35,345 bases of DNA from Alistipes sp. (GTDB taxonomy: Bacteria > Bacteroidota > Bacteroidia > Bacteroidales > Rikenellaceae). The notes under the pieces were generated by a model that saw nothing but the letters and a program-made list of their open reading frames with translations, did no database searches and was not told the DNA's origin. Positions 24,688 through 32,153 of the stretch are shown here, piece by piece. Position 1 is the stretch's first letter. Every line of letters starts with the position of its first letter. Made by a program: the position numbers and the translations under genes. Location: positions 1 to 35,345 of the forward strand of contig JAFYWG010000052.1 of the NCBI GenBank assembly GCA_017558115.1. The letters are read 5' to 3'.

Positions 24688-24742
24688 CAAATAGGAACGA
24701 TTATTGCCACGTTTTTAGCGTATAGAACAAATATTTTTTACT

Positions 24743-25138
24743 ATGACACAGAAAATCACACTTCAGATGAGCAGCGACCACCGCTTTTCGATTGCCGATG
24801 GTCGTAATATCGAGGCACTCAACCCCAAAGAGTTGCTTCTATACGCCTCGTTAGACTGCCTCTCGCGCACCATTATGGGACTACTCAAGGAGCGCACAGC
24901 ATCGCTCAAAAACCTTGAACTAACACTCGAGGGTACGCTCTCAACGCCCACCGTAGTTGCCGAGAGCCTATTCACACACTTCAACGTTGTCTACAACGCC
25001 GAGTGCCACACCCTAAAGGAGCAAGAGGTGGTGAGTCGCGCCATAAACCTCGCCAACGACAAATACTGCGGTATGTTACAGATGCTCCGTAAGATAGCGC
25101 CACTCACACATGTAACATCGATTGTTGCAACCGACTAA
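24743..25138 (+). CDS. OsmC/Ohr-family protein
   Basis: A 131-residue protein matching the OsmC fold. It shows LNPKELLLYASLDCLSRTIMGLLKE with the first conserved Cys (C39) at the start of the long helix, then FNVVYNAECHTLKEQEVVSRAINLANDKYCGMLQMLRKIAPLTH with the second (C109). These paired Cys residues reduce organic hydroperoxides in studied members, using lipoyl or other thiols. The short strand-rich N-terminus is trimmed compared with Ohr, nearer to the YhfA-like subgroup. It lies alone, divergent from the TPR operon and ended by a strong shared terminator. Confidence 0.85.
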   Translation: MTQKITLQMSSDHRFSIADGRNIEALNPKELLLYASLDCLSRTIMGLLKERTASLKNLELTLEGTLSTPTVVAESLFTHFNVVYNAECHTLKEQEVVSRAINLANDKYCGMLQMLRKIAPLTHVTSIVATD

Positions 25139-25144
25139 AAAAAG

Positions 25145-25171
25145 ACTCCTCGGACATACCATCCGAGGAGT
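25145..25171. terminator. bidirectional terminator between the OsmC-like gene and lemA
   Basis: ACTCCTCGGA (25145-25154), loop CATACCA, TCCGAGGAGT (25162-25171), with A-runs before and T-rich sequence after, so it can act on both strands. Confidence 0.85.
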
Positions 25172-25194
25172 TAACTTTTGCTATTGCAGAGTGC

Positions 25195-25770
25195 TTAGAA
25201 CTGCACAACGGGGGCAACCTCCGCGCCAGCCTGAGCCTCAAACATCACCCTTTTCTCGAAGCCGAAAATCGAAGCGATGATGTTATTGGGGAACGTACGC
25301 ACATAGACGTTGTACTCCTTAACCGCCTCGTTATAGTTCTGACGCGCTACGGCAATGCGATTCTCCGTACCCTCAAGCTGCGCCTGGAACTGCAAGAAGT
25401 TCTGGCTCGCCTTCAACTCGGGGTATGCCTCAACAACAACATTGATAGCGCTTAGCACATCATCCTGTGCAGCCTGCCATGCTGCAAACTGCTCGGGCGT
25501 TGCTGTAGCAGGATCGATTTTCGCACCCTTAGCACGCGCCTCCACAGTCAACAAGAATGTCTCCTGCTCATGAGTTGCATAGCCCTTGACTGTAGACACG
25601 AGATTGGGGATGAGGTCTGCGCGACGCTGATACTGAGTCTCTACGTCAGACCACTTCTGGTCTACAGCAGTCTCGGCCTCAACAAGGCCATTGTACTTCG
25701 AGATGCCAAAGCAAATCAACAAAAGCAAAGCGCCACCAATACAAAGTAAAATAATTGTTCCCTTCTTCAT
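25195..25770 (-). CDS. lemA: LemA family protein
   Basis: A 191-residue protein with one N-terminal membrane helix (about 5-24). The LemA core follows: YNGLVEAETAVDQKWSDVETQYQRRADLIPNLVSTVKGYATHEQETFLLTVEARAKG, then AYPELKASQNFLQFQAQLEGTENRIAVARQNYNEAVKEYNVYVRTFPNNIIA. Members form a helical bundle exposed outside the inner membrane; exact function is unclear. It follows a TPM-domain gene by 41 bp, the usual Bacteroidota pairing, and is probably co-transcribed with it. Confidence 0.95.
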   Translation of the reverse strand: MKKGTIILLCIGGALLLLICFGISKYNGLVEAETAVDQKWSDVETQYQRRADLIPNLVSTVKGYATHEQETFLLTVEARAKGAKIDPATATPEQFAAWQAAQDDVLSAINVVVEAYPELKASQNFLQFQAQLEGTENRIAVARQNYNEAVKEYNVYVRTFPNNIIASIFGFEKRVMFEAQAGAEVAPVVQF

Positions 25771-25811
25771 AGTTTTATTTTTTTAAGTTATTTTCTCTTA
25801 TAAACACCTGA

Positions 25812-26744
25812 TTACCAGCTTGAGCTGCCGCCACCGCCACCGAAGCTACCGCCACCAAAGCCACCTCCCATGCTACCACCACCGAAGCCGCCACCGCGAC
25901 CTCCACGGCCACCGCCAAAGAAGAGGGGCACAAAGAGTAGGCCACCGCCGCTGCCGCCACCATTACCACGACGTGTGGTGCGCGTATGTATGGTGTGGCA
26001 ATTATCACACTCCAACGTCTCCTGAATGGTGACATGGGTCTGTGTGCGCTCCACAATAGCGCGGTCGGTAACTCTCAACGCATGCTTACCACAACTTGGG
26101 CACTTAGTACTTGCACGCACCGAGCGGAAGACAAAAATAAGGGGCACACCGATAAAGAGCAACGTGATGATAAGTGCCATTATCATCGACGAATCATCCT
26201 CCTGATTGCGCTTAGCACGTGGCAACTCGCCATTGGTCAAGAGGCCATCCACAGCCTCAACACCGAGCACCATGCCCTCGCTATAGTCACCCTCCCTAAA
26301 CGAGGGGAGCATATAGTCCTGCTGTATCTGCACACATGTAGCATCGGGAAGCACTCCCTCCAAGCCATAGCCCGTGTGGAAGCGCACCTCGCGTCTATCC
26401 TTAACCAAGAGGATGCCAAGGCCATTATCCAACTCCTTGTCACCCACACCCCACAACGAGAACAACTCGTGCGAGAAGCTGAACACGTCTGCTGACTTGA
26501 TGTCGCCAATGGCCACGACAACGACCTCGGCAATGCCACGCTCCTTAAGCGAGTAACAGATGGAGTCGATGCGTGCAACAGCATCTCGCGAGAGGATGCC
26601 ATCGGGGTTTGAGACAAAGCGCATGCGGTCCTTAAGTTGCACGTTGGGCACATCCTTAACGCCATAGCTCTTAGCCTCGGCAACAACGCCACCCGCGAGC
26701 AACACAACGGCGAGCAACAATATGTATATTCTCTTTCCTACCAT
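25812..26744 (-). CDS. TPM-domain membrane protein with zinc-ribbon and Gly-rich tail
   Basis: About 310 residues from ATG 26744. Signal peptide or membrane helix (5-22), then a TPM domain (about 40-165; FVSNPDGILSRDAVARIDSICYSLKERG, DNGLGILLVKDRREVRFHTGYGLEGVLPD), a membrane helix (about 190-210), a four-Cys ribbon (CPSC...CDNC), and a tail of about 50 residues dominated by Gly with a terminal SSSW. This architecture matches YgcG/TPM-phosphatase proteins; activity in bacteria is uncertain. The lemA gene follows, and the pair is thought to act in envelope maintenance. Confidence 0.88.
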   Translation of the reverse strand: MVGKRIYILLLAVVLLAGGVVAEAKSYGVKDVPNVQLKDRMRFVSNPDGILSRDAVARIDSICYSLKERGIAEVVVVAIGDIKSADVFSFSHELFSLWGVGDKELDNGLGILLVKDRREVRFHTGYGLEGVLPDATCVQIQQDYMLPSFREGDYSEGMVLGVEAVDGLLTNGELPRAKRNQEDDSSMIMALIITLLFIGVPLIFVFRSVRASTKCPSCGKHALRVTDRAIVERTQTHVTIQETLECDNCHTIHTRTTRRGNGGGSGGGLLFVPLFFGGGRGGRGGGFGGGSMGGGFGGGSFGGGGGSSSW

Positions 26745-26756
26745 AATATAATAAAC

Positions 26757-26793
26757 ACGGGCGAGGTCAATATATTGTATCGACACCGCCCGT
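26757..26793 (-). terminator. probable terminator after adk
   Basis: ACGGGCG (26757-26763) pairs with CGCCCGT (26787-26793). Read on the minus strand it lies 25 bp past the adk stop and is followed by a T-rich stretch, just before the TPM gene. Confidence 0.5.
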
Positions 26794-26817
26794 TGTAGGT
26801 TATTTTAACAATTTTGT

Positions 26818-27390
26818 CTACCTTTTGGCATCAATAACCTCTGCCAAGCGGCCAAACACCTCGTCCATAGTACCGAGACCATTGATCTCGCTATATTTAT
26901 TCTGCTTGGTGTAGTGCTCAGCGACTATTGCTGTCTGCTGACGGTATACCTCGATGCGGTTGCGGATAACATCCTCCGATGCATCATCGGCACGACCCGA
27001 ATCCTTGCCACGCAACAAGATACGGCGTACGAGTTCCTCCTCGGGAACATCCATATAGATCATAACATCTACCTTGCGACCAATCTCCGCGAGCAACGAA
27101 TCAAAAATCTCAGCCTGGGCAGTGGTGCGGGGGAAACCATCAAAGATGCAACCCTTGTCTGAGTGTGAAGCCATGTAGTTGCGAACCATCTCTACAACGA
27201 TGCTATCGGGGGCAAGCTCACCACGTGAGATATATGCCTCCATGCTCTTACCAAGCTCTGTACCGCGCTGAATCTCACCGCGAATAACCTCACCTGTTGA
27301 GATGTGATAGAGGTCGTAGTGCTCAGCCAAGCGTGCTGCCTGCGTACCCTTGCCACAACCGGGTGCTCCAAAAAGAATTATGTTAAGCAT
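26818..27390 (-). CDS. adk: adenylate kinase
   Basis: Interconverts ATP + AMP and 2 ADP. The 190-residue protein is the short type usual in Bacteroidota, without the long LID insertion. P-loop GAPGCGKGT (8-16), HISTGEVIRGEI for AMP binding, CIFDGFPRTTAQA, and a short lid LLRGKDSGRADDASEDVIRNRIEVY. Ends with AKR and TAG. It is divergent from thiL, with overlapping promoters in between. Confidence 0.97.
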   Translation of the reverse strand: MLNIILFGAPGCGKGTQAARLAEHYDLYHISTGEVIRGEIQRGTELGKSMEAYISRGELAPDSIVVEMVRNYMASHSDKGCIFDGFPRTTAQAEIFDSLLAEIGRKVDVMIYMDVPEEELVRRILLRGKDSGRADDASEDVIRNRIEVYRQQTAIVAEHYTKQNKYSEINGLGTMDEVFGRLAEVIDAKR

Positions 27391-27438
27391 TTCTACTATT
27401 TATTTTTTTAAAACTTTTTAATAAAAACAAATTTGAGG

Positions 27439-27469
27439 CAAAGTTATGTTTTTTTTTGCAATATTCCAA
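27439..27469 (-). promoter_or_regulatory. adk promoter
   Basis: On the minus strand TTG (27467-27469), a 20-bp spacer and TAACTTTG (27439-27446), about 49 bp before the adk ATG. Overlaps the divergent thiL promoter. Confidence 0.6.
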
Positions 27470-27486
27470 TCAAAAAAGTACTTTTG
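27455..27486 (+). promoter_or_regulatory. thiL promoter
   Basis: TTTG at 27455-27458, a 20-bp spacer, TACTTTTG at 27479-27486. Transcription would begin just before ATG 27501, giving a very short leader and ruling out the longer frame from 27456. Confidence 0.7.
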
Positions 27487-27500
27487 CAAAAATTTTTAGT

Positions 27501-28529
27501 ATGAAACCACACAATAGCACTGAGATTGCATCATTGGGCGAGTTTGGTCTTATCGACCGCCTCACCGCACGCCTACAGCGTCGTAACGACACCACACTCA
27601 TGGCTGCGGGTGACGATGCCGCAATCATCGACCTCGGCGACGAGGTTATGCTCCTCACAACAGATATGATGACCGAGGGCATAGACTTCGACCTAAGCTA
27701 CTTCCCGCTTAAGCACCTCGGCTACAAGGCTATAGTGCGCGGCGTAAACGACATCCTCGCGATGAACGCTAAGCCCCAGCAGGTGGTAGTGGCACTCGGC
27801 ATCTCGGCAAAAATATCGGTTGAGGCACTCGACGAGCTATACGAGGGCATGGAGCATGCAGCAAAGGAGCTCGGTGTGGACATCGTGGGTGGCGACACCA
27901 CAGCATCGATGAATGGCCTCGTAATCACCATATCGGCTACCGGTCGCGCAAAGAAGAGCGACATAGCATACCGCTCGGGAGCTAAGGAGCACGACCTCAT
28001 CTGCATCACCTCGAACCTCGGTGCAGCATACATGGGTCTACACCTCTTGGAGCGCGAAAAGCGCGTATTGAAGGATATAGCAAACCCTGAGCCCAAGTTC
28101 GCGGGTCACGAATACCTCTTGGAGCGCTACCTAAAGCCACGTGCTCGCATCAACATCATCGACGCACTTGAGGAGGAGGGCATCCAGCCCACCTCTATGA
28201 TTGACCTATCGGATGGTCTCGCAAGCGACCTACGACAGATTTGTCGCTCGTCGAAGTGCGGTGCACGCATCTATCTCGAGCGCATACCCATTGCACGCCA
28301 GACGACGGAACTTGCAGAGGAGATGCATATAGACCCCGTTATCGCGGCACTCAACGGCGGAGAGGACCACGAGCTACTCTTCACCGTGCCACTTGAGAAG
28401 CAGGAGAGCATCATGCGCCTGGGCTTGGTAGATATCATCGGCCACATAACACGCGAGGAGGCAGGCGTAGTGCTCGTAACCCCCGATGGCGAAGGCATAG
28501 CACTCAAGGCTCAGGCATTTGACAGGTAA
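27501..28529 (+). CDS. thiL: thiamine-monophosphate kinase
   Basis: Phosphorylates thiamine monophosphate to the active cofactor thiamine diphosphate using ATP. The 342-residue protein shows the ThiL/PurM-like fold: GEFGLIDRLTARL, GDDAAIIDLGDEVMLLTTDMMTEGIDFDL with metal-binding Asp residues, KAIVRGVNDILAMNAKP, VGGDTTAS, MIDLSDGLASDL and NGGEDHELLFTV. ATG 27501 (MKPHN) is chosen because the promoter lies over the upstream part of the frame. Monocistronic; a repeat-rich gap follows. Confidence 0.95.
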   Translation: MKPHNSTEIASLGEFGLIDRLTARLQRRNDTTLMAAGDDAAIIDLGDEVMLLTTDMMTEGIDFDLSYFPLKHLGYKAIVRGVNDILAMNAKPQQVVVALGISAKISVEALDELYEGMEHAAKELGVDIVGGDTTASMNGLVITISATGRAKKSDIAYRSGAKEHDLICITSNLGAAYMGLHLLEREKRVLKDIANPEPKFAGHEYLLERYLKPRARINIIDALEEEGIQPTSMIDLSDGLASDLRQICRSSKCGARIYLERIPIARQTTELAEEMHIDPVIAALNGGEDHELLFTVPLEKQESIMRLGLVDIIGHITREEAGVVLVTPDGEGIALKAQAFDR

Positions 28530-28548
28530 TTTTACCAAACACTATTCA

Positions 28549-28646
28549 ATTAGGGAATTTAAGGAGTTTAGGGAATATAGGGTAAAGCAATCTCACATAA
28601 CACTACCACCTCCCTAAACTCTTTAATCTCACTAAACTCCCTAATT
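28549..28646. repeat. AGTTTAGGG-type inverted repeat
   Basis: Left arm of AGGGAATTTAAGGAGTTTAGGG units near 28549-28582, right arm CCCTAAACTCTTTAATCTCACTAAACTCCCTAAT-type at 28613-28646. The right arm recurs exactly over 34 bp at 28763-28796. Confidence 0.7.
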
Positions 28647-28662
28647 ATCCCACCGTGGGTTA

Positions 28663-28746
28663 GGAGATTCCCACGCTTCGCTCGGACGAAAGCGGTGGAG
28701 GTTCTTCCGTCATTGCGAGGAGGACATCGTCCGACGTGGCAATCTC
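28663..28746. repeat. REP-like palindromic repeat, complete copy
   Basis: GAGATTCCCACG...CGGA at the left and TCCGACGTGGCAATCTC at the right form an imperfect inverted repeat of about 84 bp with CGTCATTGCGAGGAGGACAT inside. The left 24 bp and the internal 23 bp are identical to the partial copy at 1505-1574. Confidence 0.7.
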
Positions 28747-28762
28747 ATGCCATTTGTACCCG

Positions 28763-28796
28763 CCCTAAACTCTTTAATCTCACTAAACTCCCTAAT
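28763..28796 (+). repeat. direct 34-bp copy of the AGTTTAGGG-type arm
   Basis: Identical over 34 bp to 28613-28646, so the REP-like palindrome is flanked by direct repeats, as if it had been inserted within or next to a duplicated arm. Confidence 0.7.
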
Positions 28797-28876
28797 AATC
28801 CCGCGCTGCAAACAGCGGTTCTTCACCAATCATTTCCCCCGAAACCACATAATTATGCAGAAATCTCACGACCATA

Positions 28877-28908
28877 TTTGGTTGTGTAGATTTTTATATT
28901 TAAATTTG
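28877..28908 (+). promoter_or_regulatory. promoter of the DUF4988 lipoprotein gene
   Basis: TTTG at 28877-28880, a 20-bp spacer, TAAATTTG at 28901-28908. Leaves a leader of about 60 bases before ATG 28974. Confidence 0.7.
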
Positions 28909-28973
28909 TTGACTTGTACGCACGCTTATGTGCTGAAAATGGACACATTAAACAACTAAATAACAATAACACT

Positions 28974-31757
28974 ATGAAGCGATTTTTTAAGAACGCAAAG
29001 GCTGTTGTGGCTACCGTGCTCACAGCGGCTATCGTGGCTTCTTCGGTGGTCTCTTGTCAGTATGACGACAAGGCTATCTGGGGTAAGCTTGACGACATTG
29101 AGAAGCAGATTGCTGACCTCCGTCAGCAGGTAGAGAATGAGCTTAATGCGATTAAGGACATGGTGAATGGCCTTGTGACCATTACAGACGTTAAGCAGCA
29201 GCAGGATGGCAGTAAGCAGATCATCCTCTCTGACGGCACAAAGATCAACGTCTATCCTCAGGCAGATAAGGTTCCCGCAGGCCTCGTAACAACTACCGTA
29301 GTGGATGGCGTACTCTGCTGGGCACAGTTCGATGGCCTTGGCAACCCTCAGCCCATCTACGTGAATGGCAAGGTTGTCCCCGTGGCTGAGATCGCACCCA
29401 AGACACAGGTTGTAGATGGCGTTATCGAGGTATCGTTCGACAACGGCGCTACATGGATTCAGACAGGTTACACAGAGTCTGTAGCCGACAGCATCATCAA
29501 GGATGTTAAGGTTGTTTACTCTGACTGGCGCACAGATGAGGATGGCAACAAGTTGGCTCTCTACTGCCTCATCACCCTTGCTGATGGCTCGGAGGTGAAG
29601 GTGGGTATGCAGAATGGTCGCATCATCCTTCCTTACGACTCTATCTTCGCTGCTTATGGCGAGACATTGCCCTTCGCACTCGACGTGGAGGATGCAGCAG
29701 ACTACCTCGTAACTACTCCTAAGGGTTGGGAGTGTGAGGTGAACCACAACGTTAAGGGTGGCACTATGACACTCTACTTCATGGCTCCTACGCTCGAGGC
29801 TATCGAGTCGGGTGCAGCGGTAAGCAATGGCGTTGTTAAGTTCATGGTTACATTCAACAACGGCTCATCGGCTATTGCAAGCATCAAGGTATCTACTAAC
29901 CCTGCTAAGGTATACTTCACATTGGATGGCGTAAGCATCGAGGCTGGCTATGGTGCAAACTACATTCTTTGCGGTATCAACCCTGCAACCGACTACAAGA
30001 TTAGCACTGTAATGGGCTGGTGTAATCAGGTTTTGGGTGGTGCAACCAACAGCTACGTACAGCAGGTATCGTTCATGGAGGATACTGTTGCGACACTCTC
30101 ATACATGGAGTTGCGCTCACAGGGCATGAAGGTGGGCACTGACTACATCTTCTGGTACACCGTGCCTCGCACAAACGAGGAGGGCGATCTCTACATCTCT
30201 GAGACTGAGTTCTTCACCGAGGCTTACACACACAGCTCTGTTGATTTCAAGGTTAACGAGGCTTCGTTCTTCGATGTGAACGTCACATTCAAGACCAAGA
30301 GCTCGGCAAACTATATGCTTGGCTATGCTAAGGCTGAGGAGTTTGACGAGGTTGCTATTGCGGAGTACTACACTGAGCACCCCGACTACCTCGCTGCTAC
30401 ACACGAGAATATGGAGTACACAGGCTCATTCGTTGAGCTCTTCACAAATGGTGTAGCCTTGGAGTACGGCACAGACTATGTTGCATACTACATCGCTGAT
30501 AACTCTAAGCACACATACCTCCCCGCAAACGTTATCTCTTGGGAGTTCTCTACCCAGGACTACACACGCGATGGCGACATGGAGGTTAGCGTAATTGGCG
30601 AGCCTACTGTTGCTTACAACTTCATCGAGATGACGCTCAACACCGCTGAGGACCACATCATGATGTTCTACAATGCTATGCCTTCATACATGGCTTCTGC
30701 ATACCCCGATGACAACTACATCATCGACATGTTGCTCGAGGAGGGTACAATGGTTAAGTCTAACGAGGCTGTCGTAGCACGCTACTCAGGTGTTAAGCCT
30801 GGCACAGAGCTCACATTCTTCGCCGTAGCGGTAGACGCCGAGGGTAAGATTGGTAAGCCTTTCAAGGGCGAGTACACAACTAAGGTGATTGAGTACAACA
30901 ACATCGAGCTCACTACAGAGCTTGTTGACTACAAGATTGACAACACCCTTATCCGCCTTAACGCTGAGGGCGCAGACCACTTCGCATATATCCTCTCGAA
31001 GACAAGCGACGCTATCTGGAAGGAGAAGTATGGTGGCACAGCAAAGAAGGCTGGTGAGTACATCATCATGAACATGTCGGCATCAGACGTGTATAAGACT
31101 ACCGACAGCCGCTACGCTCTCGTTGATGGTTGCATCGCTTTGAGCGGCCTCGAGATGGATGTAGAGTATGTTGCTGTGGTTATGGCTGTTGATGCTGAGG
31201 GCGTATGCTCTGCAGCCTCTGCATGCTACTTCAAGCCTATCGCAAACATCGGTAACGTAGTATACCGCACCGAGGCACAGTGGGAGGCATCTAAGCCTAC
31301 AGTATCTATCCTCGCTGTTGAGGACAACCCACACCTCTTCATGTCATTCAGCTGGTCATGTCTCCCCGCTGCTCACACTAAGGTCTACACAGCGGCTATC
31401 TTCCGCTCTAACCTCGTTAACGAGGAGCTCGGCACAAACATCGACACCGTAGAGAAGCTTATCGCTGAGATTATGACATGCTGCGACACTGGTGGCATGA
31501 GCGAGCAGGGTAAGAGCTTCGAGTGGCAGGAGTCTGGCATCTACCTCCGCGAGTGGGTAGAGTGGGAGGATATAGATGGCGACAACTACCTCGAGGAGGT
31601 TTACCACTCTGAGGAGCGCGATGCACCCTACATCTTCTTCCCTTATGGTTCTAAGGATAGCACCTTTATCTACACTACATGGGTAGGTGAGGATGGCAAC
31701 TTCTGCGAGCCCTTCGCAGTAGATCCTATGACTGGCGAGGAGGTATCACTCTGGTAA
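28974..31757 (+). CDS. large DUF4988 surface lipoprotein
   Basis: A 927-residue protein with signal peptide and lipobox VVSC (Cys about 28). Next comes a coiled coil IWGKLDDIEKQIADLRQQVENELNAIKDMVNGLVTI and repeated small beta modules (DGSKQIILSDGTKINVYP). This N-terminus is that of DUF4988 proteins, common in Bacteroidales and often surface-exposed. The rest is a series of fibronectin-like beta domains with TT/S..Y..YV/VAVDAEG patterns (for example VAVDAEGKIGKPFKGEYTT and VMAVDAEGVCSAASACYF). No enzyme motif. Codon use is shifted toward T-ending GCT/CCT codons compared with neighbours, suggesting high expression. ATG 28974 follows a leader from the promoter at 28877-28908; the frame upstream to 28914 is untranslated. 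A strong terminator follows. Confidence 0.82.
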   Translation: MKRFFKNAKAVVATVLTAAIVASSVVSCQYDDKAIWGKLDDIEKQIADLRQQVENELNAIKDMVNGLVTITDVKQQQDGSKQIILSDGTKINVYPQADKVPAGLVTTTVVDGVLCWAQFDGLGNPQPIYVNGKVVPVAEIAPKTQVVDGVIEVSFDNGATWIQTGYTESVADSIIKDVKVVYSDWRTDEDGNKLALYCLITLADGSEVKVGMQNGRIILPYDSIFAAYGETLPFALDVEDAADYLVTTPKGWECEVNHNVKGGTMTLYFMAPTLEAIESGAAVSNGVVKFMVTFNNGSSAIASIKVSTNPAKVYFTLDGVSIEAGYGANYILCGINPATDYKISTVMGWCNQVLGGATNSYVQQVSFMEDTVATLSYMELRSQGMKVGTDYIFWYTVPRTNEEGDLYISETEFFTEAYTHSSVDFKVNEASFFDVNVTFKTKSSANYMLGYAKAEEFDEVAIAEYYTEHPDYLAATHENMEYTGSFVELFTNGVALEYGTDYVAYYIADNSKHTYLPANVISWEFSTQDYTRDGDMEVSVIGEPTVAYNFIEMTLNTAEDHIMMFYNAMPSYMASAYPDDNYIIDMLLEEGTMVKSNEAVVARYSGVKPGTELTFFAVAVDAEGKIGKPFKGEYTTKVIEYNNIELTTELVDYKIDNTLIRLNAEGADHFAYILSKTSDAIWKEKYGGTAKKAGEYIIMNMSASDVYKTTDSRYALVDGCIALSGLEMDVEYVAVVMAVDAEGVCSAASACYFKPIANIGNVVYRTEAQWEASKPTVSILAVEDNPHLFMSFSWSCLPAAHTKVYTAAIFRSNLVNEELGTNIDTVEKLIAEIMTCCDTGGMSEQGKSFEWQESGIYLREWVEWEDIDGDNYLEEVYHSEERDAPYIFFPYGSKDSTFIYTTWVGEDGNFCEPFAVDPMTGEEVSLW

Positions 31758-31783
31758 AACGCTTATCTACCGACCAAAATAGT

Positions 31784-31820
31784 AATGGCAGCGCTCTCGG
31801 GTGCTGCCATTATTGTTTTT
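31784..31820 (+). terminator. intrinsic terminator after the DUF4988 gene
   Basis: AATGGCAGC (31784-31792) pairs with GCTGCCATT (31803-31811), a 10-base loop, then a T-rich tail. Confidence 0.85.
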
Positions 31821-31826
31821 AGAGCA

Positions 31827-32096
31827 AAAGGCTCGCGCAAGGAGATAAGAGAGACAAAAGGGACGACCTTCTTGCGCAAGCAGACAAGCAGACAAACAGA
31901 CAAGCGGACAAACAGACGAGGGAGCGAACTGCATTTGGGAAGCGTGTTCGTATTTGTCGTTTTGTCCGTTCGTCGTAGTTTTCTCGTCCCCATCGTCCCG
32001 TTCGTCCGTTCGTCGCTATCAGCGTCGTTGTCCGAGTCATCCCTTTCGTCCCTTTCGTCGCTTTCGTCGTTATCAACAGAAAGGTCCCTATCACAC
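31827..32096 (+). repeat. long composite repeat (inverted match at 5018-5143)
   Basis: Starts with AAAGGCTCGCGCAAGGAGAT (exact inverted match to 5124-5143), then tandem (GACAAGCA/GACAAACA) units near 31878-31918. A TTTGTCGTTTTGTCCGTTCG stretch shared with the dnaA-mutS gap follows, then 32012-32036 (exact inverted match to 5063-5087), and GTTATCAACAGAAAGGTCC. Blocks are collinear with the inverted copy. Confidence 0.75.
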
Positions 32097-32153
32097 TTTG
32101 TTCGGCGCGATTTATGTTGTTGAGTCCAGCGGTTTCACTTAACAACGTAAATT

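Larger units (their letters stand above)
28530..28973. other. repeat-rich intergenic region
   Basis: Contains two copies of the AGTTTAGGG-type repeat around a full REP-like palindrome, then a promoter for the lipoprotein gene. Frames across it (for example 28695-28889) are repeat translations. Confidence 0.75.
31758..32153. other. intergenic region with terminator and composite repeat
   Basis: Holds the lipoprotein terminator (31784-31820), the long composite repeat (31827-32096), and a short leader with a possible TTGTTGAG/CTTAACAA hairpin (32117-32145) before the hydrolase gene. No gene seen. Confidence 0.7.

Noticed and set aside
24743..25138. ZapA-like small cell-division protein
   Set aside because: The size suggested it, but the two Cys positions and the NPKELLL...DKYCGML pattern match OsmC.
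25775..26056. 93-codon Ala/Val-rich minus-strand frame
   Set aside because: Shadow of the Gly-rich tail of the TPM protein in another frame.
28956..29747. 263-codon minus-strand frame opposite the DUF4988 gene
   Set aside because: Antisense shadow caused by codon bias of a clear lipoprotein gene with promoter and signal peptide.
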